From Euglena gracilis (Eukaryota; Euglenida; Euglenophyceae; Euglenales): 64,000 nucleotides of DNA. A program made the translations under genes and the position numbers. This document shows, in pieces, positions 19,572-29,716 of this stretch (positions are counted from its first letter, which is position 1; every line of letters begins with the position of its first letter). A model generated the notes under the pieces. It saw only the letters and a list, made by a program, of their open reading frames with translations, was not told the origin of the DNA and searched no databases. The stretch lies in contig CP154957.1 in NCBI GenBank assembly GCA_039621445.1, forward strand, positions 34,440,843 to 34,504,842, written 5' to 3'.

Positions 19572-20428
19572 AAACCGGCGTTTGAGACGCCGGGTTCAGG
19601 ACAGAACCGGCGTCCCCCCCACGGGTTTTCCGGACGCCGGTTCTGTCCTAAAACCCGGCGTTAGGAACGCCGGTTTTGTCCAAAACCCGGCGTCCGATTT
19701 TCATTCCTAAAAATGTCACCAAAAGTGCCCAAAAGTGGCCCCAAGGTCCTGGTATGACTGTTTTAACCATGTAGGACAATGATTTTTGCCATTTGGGGAC
19801 CACTGGGATGTCCAAATTTGGTGAAAATTGGCCCAGATTTCGATATAGAGTACCATGCGGCGTGGAAAGATCTGATGAGCACTGCTGGTCGTCTGTTGAA
19901 AAGAGCTTTCGATCGAGGGGTAACTTGGTACCCTAACGTTGCACGCAGCCAGAGATACGCTCGCGATCGTCGGATCGGCCAGAATCTGAATCGAAATTTG
20001 CGGTGAGTTTTGGGGATTTTTGGTTTAAGATACTTAATAAACCTTACAGAAACGTTTTTTCTCTTCGAATCAACCACCTGAGGGGTCCTGGGGGGCACCA
20101 GAGTTGTGAAATTAGGATTTCCCAGCGACAGAAAATAAGAGCTCCAGGCGGCGTGGCTGAATTTGGTGGTGATCGCCAGTCGTCTGATGATAAGAGCTTT
20201 CGATTGAGGGGTGAGTTTGTACCAGGACGATCGACACAGCCAGAAATACCCCCGCGATCGCCGGAATTTGGTGAAATGCAAAGTGGCGTGACATTGCAGA
20301 TCAGTGGTCGGAGATTGGTCCTGGGAGTGTCCTTTGACCGAAGGGTGGGGACGCCGGTTCTGTCCTGAACCCGGCGTCTCTAAAACGCCGCTTTAAAGGG
20401 GTGGCGGACGCCGGTTCTGTCCGGGGAC
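19572..20428 (+). mobile_element. Family B copy 2, nearly complete
   Basis: Left end: four inverted repeats of the 'gacgccgggttcaggaca' type in about 130 bp. Then a first core (19842-19920), a middle, and a second core (20147-20215). Right end is 'gacgccggttctgtcctgaa' with its inverse. Non-coding; open frames are not conserved as protein. It begins inside copy 1 at 'ggtttaa'. Confidence 0.75.
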
Positions 20429-20571
20429 ACTTTGGGGGGGGGGTGAATTTTTGGGCTTTGGCGCCTTCGGCGCCAAGAGAAAATGGCCAATTTGAGGGGG
20501 GGGGGGAACAAATTTTCCAAAACGGCCATTGTGAGGGAGGGCACACTTTGGGGGGGGGGGGTGAATTTTTG
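20429..20571. repeat. Family O-like fragment
   Basis: 'ttggcgccttcggcgccaag', 'agaaaatggcca' and G runs, also found at 22187-22440. It supplies the GAATTTTTG at which C copy 1 inserted. Confidence 0.5.
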
Positions 20572-20998
20572 GGCTCCGTGCGGAAAATCGCGGGTGACCA
20601 AATTGTGGGTCGGGCCGACCTGGTCGGCCCGACCTGTGGTCGGCCCGACCTGTGTGGGTGGCTTACCGACCTGTGTGGGTCGGGCCGACCAGGTCGGGCC
20701 GACCCACAATATTCCGCACTCCCCCCCCCCCCTTTTTGGAAATTTAAGGCCCCCCCCCTGAAAAAAACTTATGTCCAAATCACCCCAAAACCAGTCAAAA
20801 CCCACTGAAATGGCTCCAGAACCCCCCAATCGGGGGTGAATATGCCAAAACTTGGGGGCAAAATGCCCATTTTTGGCCACTTTTGGGAAAAGCATGGGGG
20901 GTGCTCCCCGGGCAGTCAATTAGGGGGGGGGGTTGAAACATTTTTTCAAAGGGGGGGCGTTTGGTCAATTAGGGGGGGGTTCAATTAGGGGGGGGGGT

Positions 20999-21672
20999 AA
21001 CAAAATCCCTTTGCTGCCGGACCGTTTTGTGAGCATGCACAATCAGACACCCACTGTCGGAGGGCGCCTTCGTCCCCCTGGGTCGTCTAGCGGGGGGGGG
21101 CTGCCGCCCCCCCCGCACCCCCCCCCCCCCGCCCCCCCATTACAAAATCCCTTTGCTGCCGGACCGTTTTGTGTGCATGCGCAATCAGACACCCATTGTC
21201 GGAGGGCGCCTTCGGCGCCCTTGGTCGTCTAGCGGGGGCGGGGGGGGGGGGGCTGCCGCCCCCCGCACCTCCCCGCCCCCCAATAACAAAATCCCTTTGC
21301 TGCCGGACCGTTTTGTGTGCATGCGCAATCAGACACCCATTGTCGGAGGGCGCCTTCGGCGCCCTTGGTCGTCTAGCGGGGGGGCTGCCGCCCCCCCCCC
21401 CGCACCCCCCCCAGCCCCCCAATAACAAAATCCCTTTGCTGCCGGACCGTTTTGTGTGCATGCGCAATCAGACACCCATTGTCGGAGGGCGCCTTCGGCG
21501 CCCTTGGTCGTCTAGCGGGGGGGGGGCTGCCGCCCCCCCCACCCCCCCCCGCACCCCCCCCGCCCCCCAATAACAAAATCCCTTTGCTGCCGGACCGTTT
21601 TGTGAGCATGCGCAATCAGACACCCATTGTCGGAGGGCGCCTTCGGCGCCCTTGGTCGTCTAGCGGGGGGGG
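20999..21672 (+). repeat. ~143-bp tandem array inside C copy 1
   Basis: Five units starting 'taacaaaatccctttgctgc', with 'tgcatgcgcaatcagacacc', 'ggcgccttcggcgccc' and 'ggtcgtctagcggggggg'. Each ends in a variable C run. The same array has about six units in C copy 2 (38507-39235). Confidence 0.9.
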
Positions 21673-21705
21673 GGGGACCGTTCTGTGAGCATCCGCAATC
21701 AATCT

Positions 21706-21822
21706 TAAACGTAACCTGAACCCTAACCCCAACCCTAACCCGAAACCCTGACCCTGACCCTATACCAAACCCTAATCCGAACCCTGACCCAAACCCTAAC
21801 CCCAACCCTGACCCTGACCCAG
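21706..21822 (+). repeat. Degenerate telomere-like CCCTAA array
   Basis: A run of 6-8 bp words (aaccctaacccc, aaccctgacc and variants). Similar runs: 39237-39440, 43458-43592, 61758-61805. The copies at 21.7 and 39.3 kb lie at the same place inside the two C elements, so they moved with the element and are not chromosome ends. Confidence 0.75.
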
Positions 21823-22186
21823 TTTGTAGGTATGTGCAAAGACAATGTTTTTCCCAAAAGTGGCTCAAAATGGGCATTTTCCCCCCAAGTTTTTGCATAT
21901 TCACCCCCGATTGGGGGGTTTTGGAGCCATTTAAGTGGGTTTTGACTGGTTTTGGGGTGATTTGGACATAAGTTTTTTTCAGGGGGGGGGGCTTAAATTT
22001 CAAAAAGGGGGGGGTAGTGCGGATAATTGCGTTTCCTACCGACCAGGTCGGCCCGACCCACACAGGTCGGGCCGACCAGGTGGTCGGGCCGACCATGGTC
22101 GGGCCGACCAGGTGGTCGGGCCGACCATGGTCGGGCCGACCCGCAATTTGGTCACCCGCGATTTTCCGACCGGGGCCGAATTTTTG

Positions 22187-22440
22187 GGCTTTGGCGCCTT
22201 TGGCGCCAAGAGAAAATGGCCACTTTGAGGGGGGGGAAACAAATTTGCCAAAACGGCCATTGTGAGGGAGGGGACACTTGGGGGGGGGTCAATTTTTGGG
22301 CTTTGGCGCCTTCGGCCAAGAGAAAATGGCCACTTTGAGGGGGGGGAACAAATTTGCCAAAAAAAATTGGCCACTCTGAGGGGGGGGGGGCACTTTGAGG
22401 GGGGGGGGGTGAGGGTGTTTTTTTCTGTCCCAAGTGGCCC
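22187..22440. repeat. Family O-like G-run repeats
   Basis: Three times 'aaaatggccactttgagggg' with 'acggccattgtgaggga' between. It may be the other half of the element at 20429-20571, split by C copy 1. Confidence 0.5.
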
Positions 22441-22449
22441 AGAGGGTGG

Positions 22450-22855
22450 TTCCCCAAAAATATCACCATACAAGGTTAGGTAACATCTTGGGGCTCATCA
22501 ACTTTTTGGAGCCTACCAAAGAACTCCTCGGTCGGGTGCAGGGCCCAGAGGATTTTCATCAACGTCACAAAGTGTAGCAGGCAAAATGGGGTTTGCAAAA
22601 GAACGGAGACGATGTACCTCTCGTAAATCTTGTGTCATCTTTCACATATGTTCCCCATGTTTAACGATAATGTTACCACTATTTCGAAAGGATTCTAGTT
22701 CGGAAGACCACAGACGGCGGCCAAAATCTGCCAGGCGGCCACATATTCTTATTCCGAGGTTTCCGGCCGTCCCAGATCTGTGCAGCGGATCCTAATTCAG
22801 CTTCGCTTTGTCCAAAAAATCTGTCGTCAGTCTGCCGTCCGTCGTCGAGTTTGAG
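22450..22855. other. Unassigned stretch
   Basis: No recognised gene or repeat; base composition is less extreme than in the neighbours. Confidence 0.3.
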
Positions 22856-23088
22856 AAACACAGACTTTGACCATGTTGATTTATAAACACAGCCTTTATA
22901 TCAAGAACTGTGTTGCTAACCCAGCCTCTGTCCTGAGGCCTGGGTTGCTAACCCAGCCTCCGTCCGAAGGACGGAGGCTGGGTTAGCAACACAGTTCTTT
23001 GAGGCCGTGTTACAACAGCACAGGCTGTGTTAGTTAACAGCGGCTATCCCACACTCCACCCTTGCACCTGTTGCAGCCAAACACAAAA

Positions 23089-23757
23089 TGATGCCGGCAC
23101 AATTTGAATGTCGCTGAAGCAGCCCTGGGACCATTGCCGCCCATGGACGCATTTTTAGCCGCTAACAGGCCCAAAATCCAGCACGTCCACCCCCGGCAGT
23201 CACCGTGTTGTTCGGCGACACGTTTGCCGAACAACCGGGACTCCCAACAGGAACTGAAAAGAACCAAAAACGTTCCTTCCATGCGGCGATGGATTTTGCC
23301 AAAGTTTCGGCCCATCAAAATTGCGTTTTGTCGAATTTGGATGATGAAATGACCGCCTTTGCGAAATGGACTTTGTCAGCGGGCAGCCTTTTTGATGATG
23401 CCCCTCAAAGAGATGTTGCCTTGGCGCAACGAAAAGATCTGTGTGGCGCTGCTGGTGTTCCTGTTCGAGATTGGAGTCCCCCAACACCGAAGACCAACGT
23501 GAATGCGTTGGCCCTCATGTACAAGTAAACAGGTCCGGTGTCTGTCTCGTCCCGAGTGCACAAATTCAGTTTCCAAACTTTTGTCGGTTTTTCAACGCAG
23601 CCTATGCCCGTGCTCGGACAACTTCGGCCACCAAAGAGATAGTCGCAGTGATGACGGACGAAGAAATGGTCACATTGCATGACAAAACAAATTTTCAGTC
23701 AATGCCACCTCGTTTTGGGAGTTGGGCATGTGTGCGTTGTTCTGGTAAGGCTGCTCG
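23089..23757 (+). pseudogene. Tyrosine-recombinase-like protein, family G, frameshifted
   Basis: Starts MPAQFE, then after a slip NVAEAALGPLPPMDAFLA, then FGDTFAEQPG..., LDDEMTAFAKWTLSAGSLFD and TNVNALALMYK, followed by a stop. After another slip come QFPNFCRFFNAAYARARTTS and MTDEEMVTLHDKTNFQSM. This order is the same as in the family F protein, its closest relative here. The gene is cut at the Arg-I region by a MITE at 23762. At least three frameshifts; inactive. Confidence 0.55.
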
Positions 23758-23761
23758 ATTA

Positions 23762-23939
23762 CCACCCCCCCCCCCCCATATTGTCCCAACCACCTTCCCA
23801 CTGGGACCCCAAATGGACAATATGGGGGGGGGACAATATGGGGGTACCAAAGGAAATTTCATTGGCCGAGCCAAAAAAACCCCCCGTCGGCCGGGCCGAG
23901 GGACAATATGGGGGGGGGGACAATATGGGGGGGGGGTGT
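23762..23939. mobile_element. MITE family Q, inserted in YR-G gene
   Basis: Ends CCACCCCCCCCCC and GGGGGGGGGTGT with inner 'catattgtccc' / 'gggacaatatg', between two TA (23760-23761 and 23940-23941). An internal 'attggccgagccaaaaaaac' is shared with 19190-19225. Confidence 0.65.
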
Positions 23940-24029
23940 TAATCGAAAAAGTTTCCTTAATCGATTAATTTCGATTAACTGGGGTTCAGCAGGCAGTTTT
24001 CGATTAATCGAAGTTAAACTCACTCTTTT

Positions 24030-24790
24030 GTGTCCCACAGCTTTCTTCAAGACTTCTTGGGTTTGGAAACACTTTCAAAAAGATGGAGACAAGGTGATTT
24101 GCAAGGATGCCCTGATGAGAAACAAGGAACAGAGGGAACTTTGAAATGGCACAATAGCACAACTGCCTTGGCCAATCATTTGAAGGTCAAGCATGGAATG
24201 CAGCAATTTGGACCAGAAGCTGGTGCGGTTATTCTGTGTTGATTGTTTGTTTAAACCCAATGTGCAGGGCAACGGTCAATCACAGCAATGGTTGCCAAGC
24301 GAAATATGGCAATAGAGGCAAAGGTTGACCTCTCACCAAAAGAGTACATATGTGCCATATGGGCACGAAAAGCTTTGAGCTACGACTTCATTGATGATCC
24401 CATGTTTCGCTCACAATTTGGTTCTTGTATACCCTCAGGTTTCAAACGCACAGAACTCAGGTGGCTCTTCTTCGTTATTCCCTTGGTTTGCCCCCTTTTT
24501 CCTAGCATCGAAATGAAGGCATTCGCCAAGAGAATTGAAGAAAAAATTTGGAAGAAAGTTGGGAAAACCTACGCTACATTGGCAATTGATGGTTGGACAA
24601 ATGCTCGGCACAGCTTCCAAAGCCCAAGGATTACTGGACATCAATTGCTCTATATGTGCCTTTGTTAGCCAAAATGGTGCTGGTTGTTTTATCAGTTTGT
24701 CCTTCTGAGGCATGTTGTGAAATGGCCTTTTCTAACCAATCACTTCTGCATTCTGAACTGCGCAATAGTCTAGATGGTGGACACAGGCTT
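24030..24790 (+). pseudogene. hAT-family transposase remnant (BED finger, IDGWTN, hATC)
   Basis: An acceptor-like TTTGTGTCCCACAG precedes KTSWVWKHFQKDGDKVICK, then after a one-base slip CPDE and STTALANHLKVKHG: a BED-type zinc finger (C-x2-C ... H-x4-H). Further on lie ATLAIDGWTNARHSF, the usual hAT block after the RNase-H-like start, and near 24695-24775 VLSVCPSEACCEMAFSNQSL and LLHSELRNSLD, the C-terminal hATC dimerisation motif. The region between IDGWTN and hATC is almost wholly deleted and stops intervene. A dead DNA transposon. Confidence 0.7.
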
Positions 24791-24794
24791 TTTT

Positions 24795-25012
24795 TTAACC
24801 CCCCGGGGGGGGGGGGGGGGGGCCCCCCCCACCCCCCCAGGGTGGCGCGGGCCCCCCCCAAAATCGGGCCCGCTAAAGGCAATTTTCAAAAAATTTCGGC
24901 GCTTCACGCCGAAAAGTTATACCCAGCGCCTCCGGCGGGGGGGGGGGGTCCGGCCCGGACCCACCCCCCCACCCCCCACCCCCCCGGGGGGGGGGGGGGG
25001 GTCAGGTGACTT
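24795..25012. repeat. G/C-run repeat, family S
   Basis: Opens 'aaccccccgggggggg' and closes 'cccccggggggggggg', with 'ggcgcttcacgcc' hairpins inside. A low-complexity foldback. Confidence 0.5.
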
Positions 25013-25019
25013 TACTACA

Positions 25020-25155
25020 AAAAAGGGGTGGCGGACGCCGGTTCTGTCCTGAACCCGGCGTCCGGGGACGCCGGGTTCAGGACAGAACCGGCGTCCGCCA
25101 CCCCTTGTTTAAAGCGGCGTTTTAGAGACGCCGGGTTCAGGACAGAACCGGCGTT
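25020..25155. mobile_element. Solo right end of family B
   Basis: The palindrome 'ggtggcggacgccggttctg' and its inverse, then 'aaagcggcgttttagagacg', as at the right ends of B copies 2-4, without the body. Confidence 0.7.
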
Positions 25156-25189
25156 CACCCCCTTCGGGCTAGGGAGCACTTAGAAGTAC

Positions 25190-25745
25190 GTTCACTAGCG
25201 TTCCCCTTTAGTTCCATGGGGGAACAGCCAAAACGTCCCAAAGCAAATTCTGAAAAAAAAACCAGAGGATTCAAACATAAAATCTCTGAAACTCTGAAAA
25301 AGCCATGGGGGTTCCAGCCGTATTCCCCAACCGTATTTCTGACAGAAAAAAACCCAGCAGGTCCAGCCAAAATTTCCCAACCGTGATAATAAACCAAGCG
25401 AGGTCCAGCCACAGTTTCCCCTCCGTATGTCTGAAACAACCCAGGGGCTCCAGCCAACATTTACCAGCCGCAATTCTGAAAAACGCACGGGGGGTTCCAG
25501 CCAGCATTTAACAACCGTATTTCTAAAAAACCCAGGGGGGTCCAGCCAACATTTCCCAACCGTAATTCTAAGAAAAAACCCAGGGGTGGGCAGTCAACAT
25601 TAAACCGAATTTTTGAAATAACCCAGGGCGGGTCCAGCCAAAATTTCCCTGCCGTATGTCTGAAAAAACCCAGGGGGGGGTCCACCCAAAATTCCCAACC
25701 GTACTTCTGAAAAAATACAGTGGGGTCCAGCCAAAATTTCTGTAA
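25190..25745. repeat. ~55-bp minisatellite, about 10 copies (family J)
   Basis: Unit 'ggtccagccaacatttccca' followed by 'accgtatttctgaaaaaacc'. Copies differ by small indels. The long frames read through it are repeat artefacts. Confidence 0.85.
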
Positions 25746-25974
25746 TGTGTCTCCTTGCCGGCAATATGTTTTGCCCTGTAATCAGTGCAGCTGTAGCAAC
25801 CTGTATGCCTAGCAATCCTCCCCCCCCCCACCTCAGAAACTGCAAAACGCTTGCCGTCAGTCATCCATGATATTTTGCACTCAGCAATTGTGCCTTTTAT
25901 CCCCTTTCATCCAAGGAGATTTTTGTTTCTGGGGTCACATTGGCACACTTTTTTACACAAAATACAGTCCCAAA

Positions 25975-26078
25975 CCGGACGCCGGGTTTTGGACAGAACC
26001 GGCGTTCCTAACGCCGGGTTTTAGGACAGAACCGGCGTCCGGAAAACCCGTGGGGGGGGACGCCGGTTCTGTCCTGAA
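25975..26078. mobile_element. Family B left-end fragment, inverted
   Basis: 'gacgccgggttttggacaga', 'aacgccgggttttaggacag' and 'aaaacccgtgggggggacg' are the inverse of the B left end. Confidence 0.65.
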
Positions 26079-26320
26079 CCCGACTGACCGACCCCACCCC
26101 CCGGGGGGGGGGGGGGACTGGTTTTTTCAGAGTGACTGACTGGTTTTTGGCCCGGACCCCCCCCCCGGGGGGGGGGGGGGCAGCGTCGGGAGTGGGCAAA
26201 AGTGGCTTGAGTGACCCCGGCGCCAAAGGCGCCGGAAAAAATTTTTGGGCATAAAATGGCCTAAAGTGACTGGAACTTCAACGGGCATTTTTTTGTTTGT
26301 GTTATGAGGTCGATTAATCG
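26079..26320. mobile_element. Family R repeat
   Basis: 'gactggttttttcagagtga', 'ctgactggtttttggcccgg' and C/G runs, then 'ggcgccaaaggcgccgg'. Same modules as 47215-47545 in inverse order. Confidence 0.5.
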
Positions 26321-26381
26321 AGCAGCATAGTCGATTTCGATTAACTGAGGTAGTCATAGCTGGCGTTTTTTTTTTTGTTTT

Positions 26382-27478
26382 TTTAAACCGGCGTTTGAGA
26401 CGCCGGGTTCAGGACAGAACCGGCGTCCCCCCCACGGGTTTTACGGACGCCGGTTCTGTCCTAAAACCCGGCGTTAGGAACGCCGGTTTTGTCCAAAACC
26501 CGGCGTCCGATTTTCATTCCTAAAAATGTCACCAAAAGTGCCCAAAAGTGGCCCTAAGTTGCTGGTATGACTGTTTTAACCATCTAGGACAATGAATTTT
26601 GCCTTTTGGGGACGAGTGGGGTGGATATCCAAATTTGGTGAAAATTGGCCCAGATTTGGAAATAGAGTACCGTGCAGCGTGGAAAGATCTGATGAGCACC
26701 GCTGGTCGTCTGTTGAAAAGAGCTTTCGATCGAGGGGTAACTTGGTACCCTAACGTTGCACGCAGCCCGAGATACGCTCGCGATCGTCAGATCGGCCAGA
26801 ATCTGAGTCGAAATTTGTGGTAATTTTCTGTGTCAAGAACTGTGTTTGGGCCAAGAGTTAGGGGGAGCCCAGGGGCGGGGACCGCGGCGCCGTGGTCGCC
26901 CCTGGGCCCCCCTAAAACCTTGGCCCAAAACACTGTTCTTGTTTGAAACCGTGTTTTGGGCGAAGATTTAAGACTTTTAAAGTCTCGAAATCGGCCCAAA
27001 CACGGTTTCAGTGATTTTTGGTTTAAGATACTTAATAAACCTTACAGAAACGTTTTTTCTCTTCGAATCAACCACCTGAGGGGTCCCGGGGGGCACCAGA
27101 GTTGTGAAATTAGGATTTCCCACTGACAGAAAATAAGAGCTCCAGGCGGCGTGGCTGAATTTGGTGGTGATCGCCAGTCGTCTGATGAAAAGAGCTTTCG
27201 ATTGAGGGGTGACTTTGTACCAGGACGATTGACACAGCCAGAAATACCCTCGCGATCGCCGGAATTTGGTGAAATGCAAAGTGGCGTGACATTGCAGATC
27301 AGTGGTCGGAGATTGGTCCTGGGAGTGTCCTTTGACCGAAGGGTGGGGACGCCGGTTCTGTCCTGAACCCGGCGTCTCTAAAACGCCGCTTTAAACAAGG
27401 GGTGGCGGACGCCGGTTCTGTCCAAAACCCGGCGTTCCGGACGCCGGGTTTTGGACAGAACCGGCGTCCGCCACACCC
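26382..27478 (+). mobile_element. Family B copy 3, with D inserted
   Basis: Complete B structure: left inverted-repeat cluster, core 1 (26661-26739), core 2 (27148-27210), right palindrome ending near 27478. It is broken at 26828 by a D foldback; copies at 19548 and 27925 read 'attttcagtgatttttgg' without interruption. Confidence 0.8.
26828..27009. mobile_element. Family D foldback copy 1 (in B copy 3)
   Basis: Ends 'caagaactgtgtttgggcc' and 'ggcccaaacacggtttc'. The centre has a GC hairpin ('gcccaggggcggggacc') and a second inverted pair around 'gacttttaaagtc'. About 182 bp, no coding sequence. Target duplication not clear here. Confidence 0.75.
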
Positions 27479-27489
27479 TTTTTGTAGTA

Positions 27490-28447
27490 AAGCCGGCGTT
27501 TGAGACGCCGGGCCCAGGACTGGACCGGCGTCCCCCCCACGGGCTTCCGGACGCCGGTTCTGTCCTAAAGCCCGGCGTTAGGAACGCCGGCTTTGTCCAA
27601 AGCCCGGCGTCCGATTTTCATTCCAAAAAATGTCACCAAAAGTGCCCAAAAGTGGCCCTAAGGTGCTGGTATGAGTGTTTCAACCATCAAGGACAATGAA
27701 TTTTGCCATCTGGGGACCACTAGGGTGGATATCCAAATTTGGTGAAAATTGGCCCAGATTTGGAAATAGAGTACCGTGCAGCGTGGAAAGATCTAATGAG
27801 CACCGCTGGTCGTCTGTTGAAAAGAGCTTTCGATCGAGGGGTAACTTGGTACCCTAACGTTGCACGCAGCCCGAGATACGCTCGCGATCGTCGGATCGGC
27901 CAGAATCTGAGTCGAAATTTGTCGCAATTTTCAGTGATTTTTGGTTTAAGATGCTTAATAAACCTTACAGAAACGTTTTTCCTCTTCGAATCAACGACCT
28001 GAGGGCCTTGGGGGGGCACCAGAGTTGTGAAATTAGGATTCCCCACTGACAGAAAATAAGAGCTCCAGGCGACGTGGCTGAATTTGGTGGTGATCGCCAG
28101 TCGTCTGATGAAAAGAGCTTTCGATCGAGGGGTGATTTTATACCTGGACGATTGACACAGCCAGAAATACCCTCGCGATCGCCGGAATTTGGTGAAGTGC
28201 AAAGTGGTGTGACATTGCAGATCAGTGGTCGGAGATTGGTCCTGGGAGTGTCCTTTGGCCGAAGGGTGGGGACGCCGGTTCTGTCCTGAGCCCGGCGTCT
28301 CTAAAACGCCGGCTTAAACAAGAGGTGTCGGACGCCGGTTCTGTCCAAAGCCCGGCGTTCCAAACGCCGGTTCCGTCCTTCGGACGGAACCGGCGTTTGG
28401 AACGCCGGGCTTTGGACAGAACCGGCGTCCGACACCTCTTTTTTGTA
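27490..28447 (+). mobile_element. Family B copy 4, GCCC variant
   Basis: Same plan as copy 3 without D, but every repeat of the AACCCGGCG motif reads AGCCCGGCG, on both arms of each palindrome. The right end has a long hairpin (about 28325-28440) with loop CCTTCGG ('ttccgtccttcggacggaa'). Confidence 0.8.
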
Positions 28448-28825
28448 GTAGTGGCTCACTTTGGCATGGGCGGGGTGGCTCCGCCCCCCGCACCCCCCCC
28501 TCAAATAACAAAATCCCTTCTATGTTGGCAACATACGTGTGCGAAATTTTGACATTATATTGAAAATCCAATGGGGAGAGGTGTTCTTTTGCCAAAAGTG
28601 GCCCAAAGTGGACATTTCCCCCCAATTTTTTGCATATTCACCCCCGATTGGGGGGTTCTGGAGCCATTTGGGTGGGTTTTGACTGGTGTTGAGGTGATTT
28701 GGACAAAATTTTTTTGGGGGGGGCTTAAAAGTCGGCGGTTGGGACCCGTTAGTACATTAGAGTGGGTTGTCGGCCGACTAGTCGGCCGACTACCCACTAC
28801 CCCCCCCCCCGTCTCGACGACTACC
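28448..28825. mobile_element. Family L half element
   Basis: 'gtggctccgccccccgcacc', 'aaatcccttctatgttggca', the 'cccccgattggggggttctg' block, then 'agtgggttgtcggccgacta' and 'cccgtctcgacga'. This is the right part of an L element; the left part is missing. Confidence 0.6.
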
Positions 28826-28985
28826 GACCACCCCGAAGGGGGCCCCCTGAACACGTTTTCAGGCTGAAATCTGGGCTCAGCCACAATTTGTTTGAAAACG
28901 TGTCATTGCCACAAATGCCCTCATTGAAAACGTGTCACCCCCCCCCTTTTTTTCTTTTTTTTCTTTTTCCCGCAGCCCTCCCAGT

Positions 28986-29429
28986 ATGGCCAAACGCACG
29001 GCAAACTTTGTGAATGGTCTTTTGCCACCACCCCCTAGGACGGAACTGTTCCTGGCTGCTCTCGCGGTATACCAGCAAGATGCCAAGAAGCCGAAGGTTG
29101 ACCCCCTTCATGGCACCTTGCTGGCACAGGGCAACACAAAGAAAAAGTCCGGCTCCGTGGGTGCAGAGCTTGCTGCTGTTGCCAACTGTTTGGAGTTCGC
29201 CAAACTGTGTCAACATCGGCAAGCCTCTTATCCTGAGCTGGATGCTTTCTTTGTTGCCTGGACGGGATGGGAGCTGGAACCCAGCCTGTTGTTCGATGAG
29301 GCGAGCGTCATCGAACAATGTGTGGCTCAACGTGAGCAGCAGTCGGGAACTTTGTTCGTTTCAGGGAATCGTTCGGCAACCTCTTTTCAGACATACGTGA
29401 ATGCCGTTCGGTCGAAAATCAGGACCTGA
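28986..29429 (+). CDS. Tyrosine-recombinase-like N-terminal domain, family A copy 1
   Basis: 147 codons from MAKRTANFVNGLLPPPPRTE. It holds LAALAVYQQDAKKPK, a helical core ELDAFFVAWTGWELEPSLLF and the signature SFQTYVNAV, collinear with families YR-1, E, F and G. It ends in a stop right after the signature, where the catalytic domain would begin. A second open frame, from VENQDLTSVPSVF, starts one frame over and carries the PHD finger (next entry). CTTTTTCCCGCAG lies 10 bp before the ATG and looks like a cis- or trans-splice acceptor. Likely a non-autonomous derivative with the catalytic domain deleted. Confidence 0.6.
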   Translation: MAKRTANFVNGLLPPPPRTELFLAALAVYQQDAKKPKVDPLHGTLLAQGNTKKKSGSVGAELAAVANCLEFAKLCQHRQASYPELDAFFVAWTGWELEPSLLFDEASVIEQCVAQREQQSGTLFVSGNRSATSFQTYVNAVRSKIRT

Positions 29430-29716
29430 CCAGTGTTCCCTCTGTCTTTCCCACCGCCGAGCAACGTTCCGCTCCTGCGGTCAGCTCTGTTCCCTCCCCT
29501 GACCAACCCCCTGTGCCTCGTGCTGTGTCCCGACTGCCTATAAAACAGGAGAAATGTGGTTTTTGTGGTGTTGCCATTCCGAAAAATCCAAATTGTGTGG
29601 AGCTGAACAAAGTTGTCTGTGACGCCTGCGGTTTGGCATATCATTTTCATTGCCAAGATTTGCGGCGGCCACCAAAGTATGGCTCTTTTTTGTGTAAAGC
29701 CTGTCGTGTGCCGTGA
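29430..29716 (+). CDS. PHD finger, C-terminal module of family A copy 1
   Basis: After a Pro/Ser-rich linker (SSVPSPDQPPVPRAVSRLP) lies CGFCGVAIPKNPN, then VVCDACGLAYHFHC and GSFLCKACR, stop at 29714. The spacing C-x2-C-x17-C-x2-C-x4-H-x2-C-x13-C-x2-C (29555-29704) is a full C4HC3 PHD finger, with an aromatic before the last Cys pair. PHD fingers bind histone H3 tails, so the parent element may have used it for targeting to chromatin (inference). It is separated from the recombinase part by a frameshift or a missing intron. Confidence 0.7.

Larger units (their letters stand above)
20572..22177. mobile_element. Family C Mutator-like element, copy 1
   Basis: Flanked by a perfect 9-bp duplication GAATTTTTG (20563-20571 and 22178-22186). 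TIRs of about 320 bp: GGCTCCGTGCGGAAAATCGC on the left, its near-inverse on the right. Each holds an array of GGTCGGGCCGACC palindromes and a 'ccccccaatcgggggtgaat' block shared with family L. Between the TIRs lie a ~143-bp tandem array and telomere-like sequence. No transposase, so non-autonomous. Confidence 0.8.
22855..24012 (+). mobile_element. YR element family G, remnant
   Basis: Left end: repeated 'aacacagcctttatatcaag' and a hairpin (about 22940-23005) with arm 'gctaacccagcctccgtcc' and loop CCGAAGG, the inverse of CCTTCGG. The gene follows at 23089. The right end is not identified; a Q MITE and the hAT remnant follow. Confidence 0.5.

Noticed and set aside
19763-20281. 172-codon minus frame conserved between B copies
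   Set aside because: The same B segments are open in copies 2, 3 and 4, but indels and stops break the frame differently and substitutions do not favour third positions by eye; both strands are equally open.
20999-21672. CRISPR-like array
   Set aside because: Units are ~143 bp with no unique spacers; the variable part is only a C run. It is a satellite inside a transposon of a eukaryote.
21706-21822. True telomere or chromosome end
   Set aside because: The run is degenerate, internal, and carried by element C.
21087-22096. Long Pro/Gly/Arg-rich frames on both strands
   Set aside because: They follow the 143-bp satellite and TIR of family C copy 1 and recur in copy 2 only where run lengths happen to agree.
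25155-25864. Frames of about 100 codons with repeated GNFGWTP-type words
   Set aside because: Direct translation of the 55-bp minisatellite.
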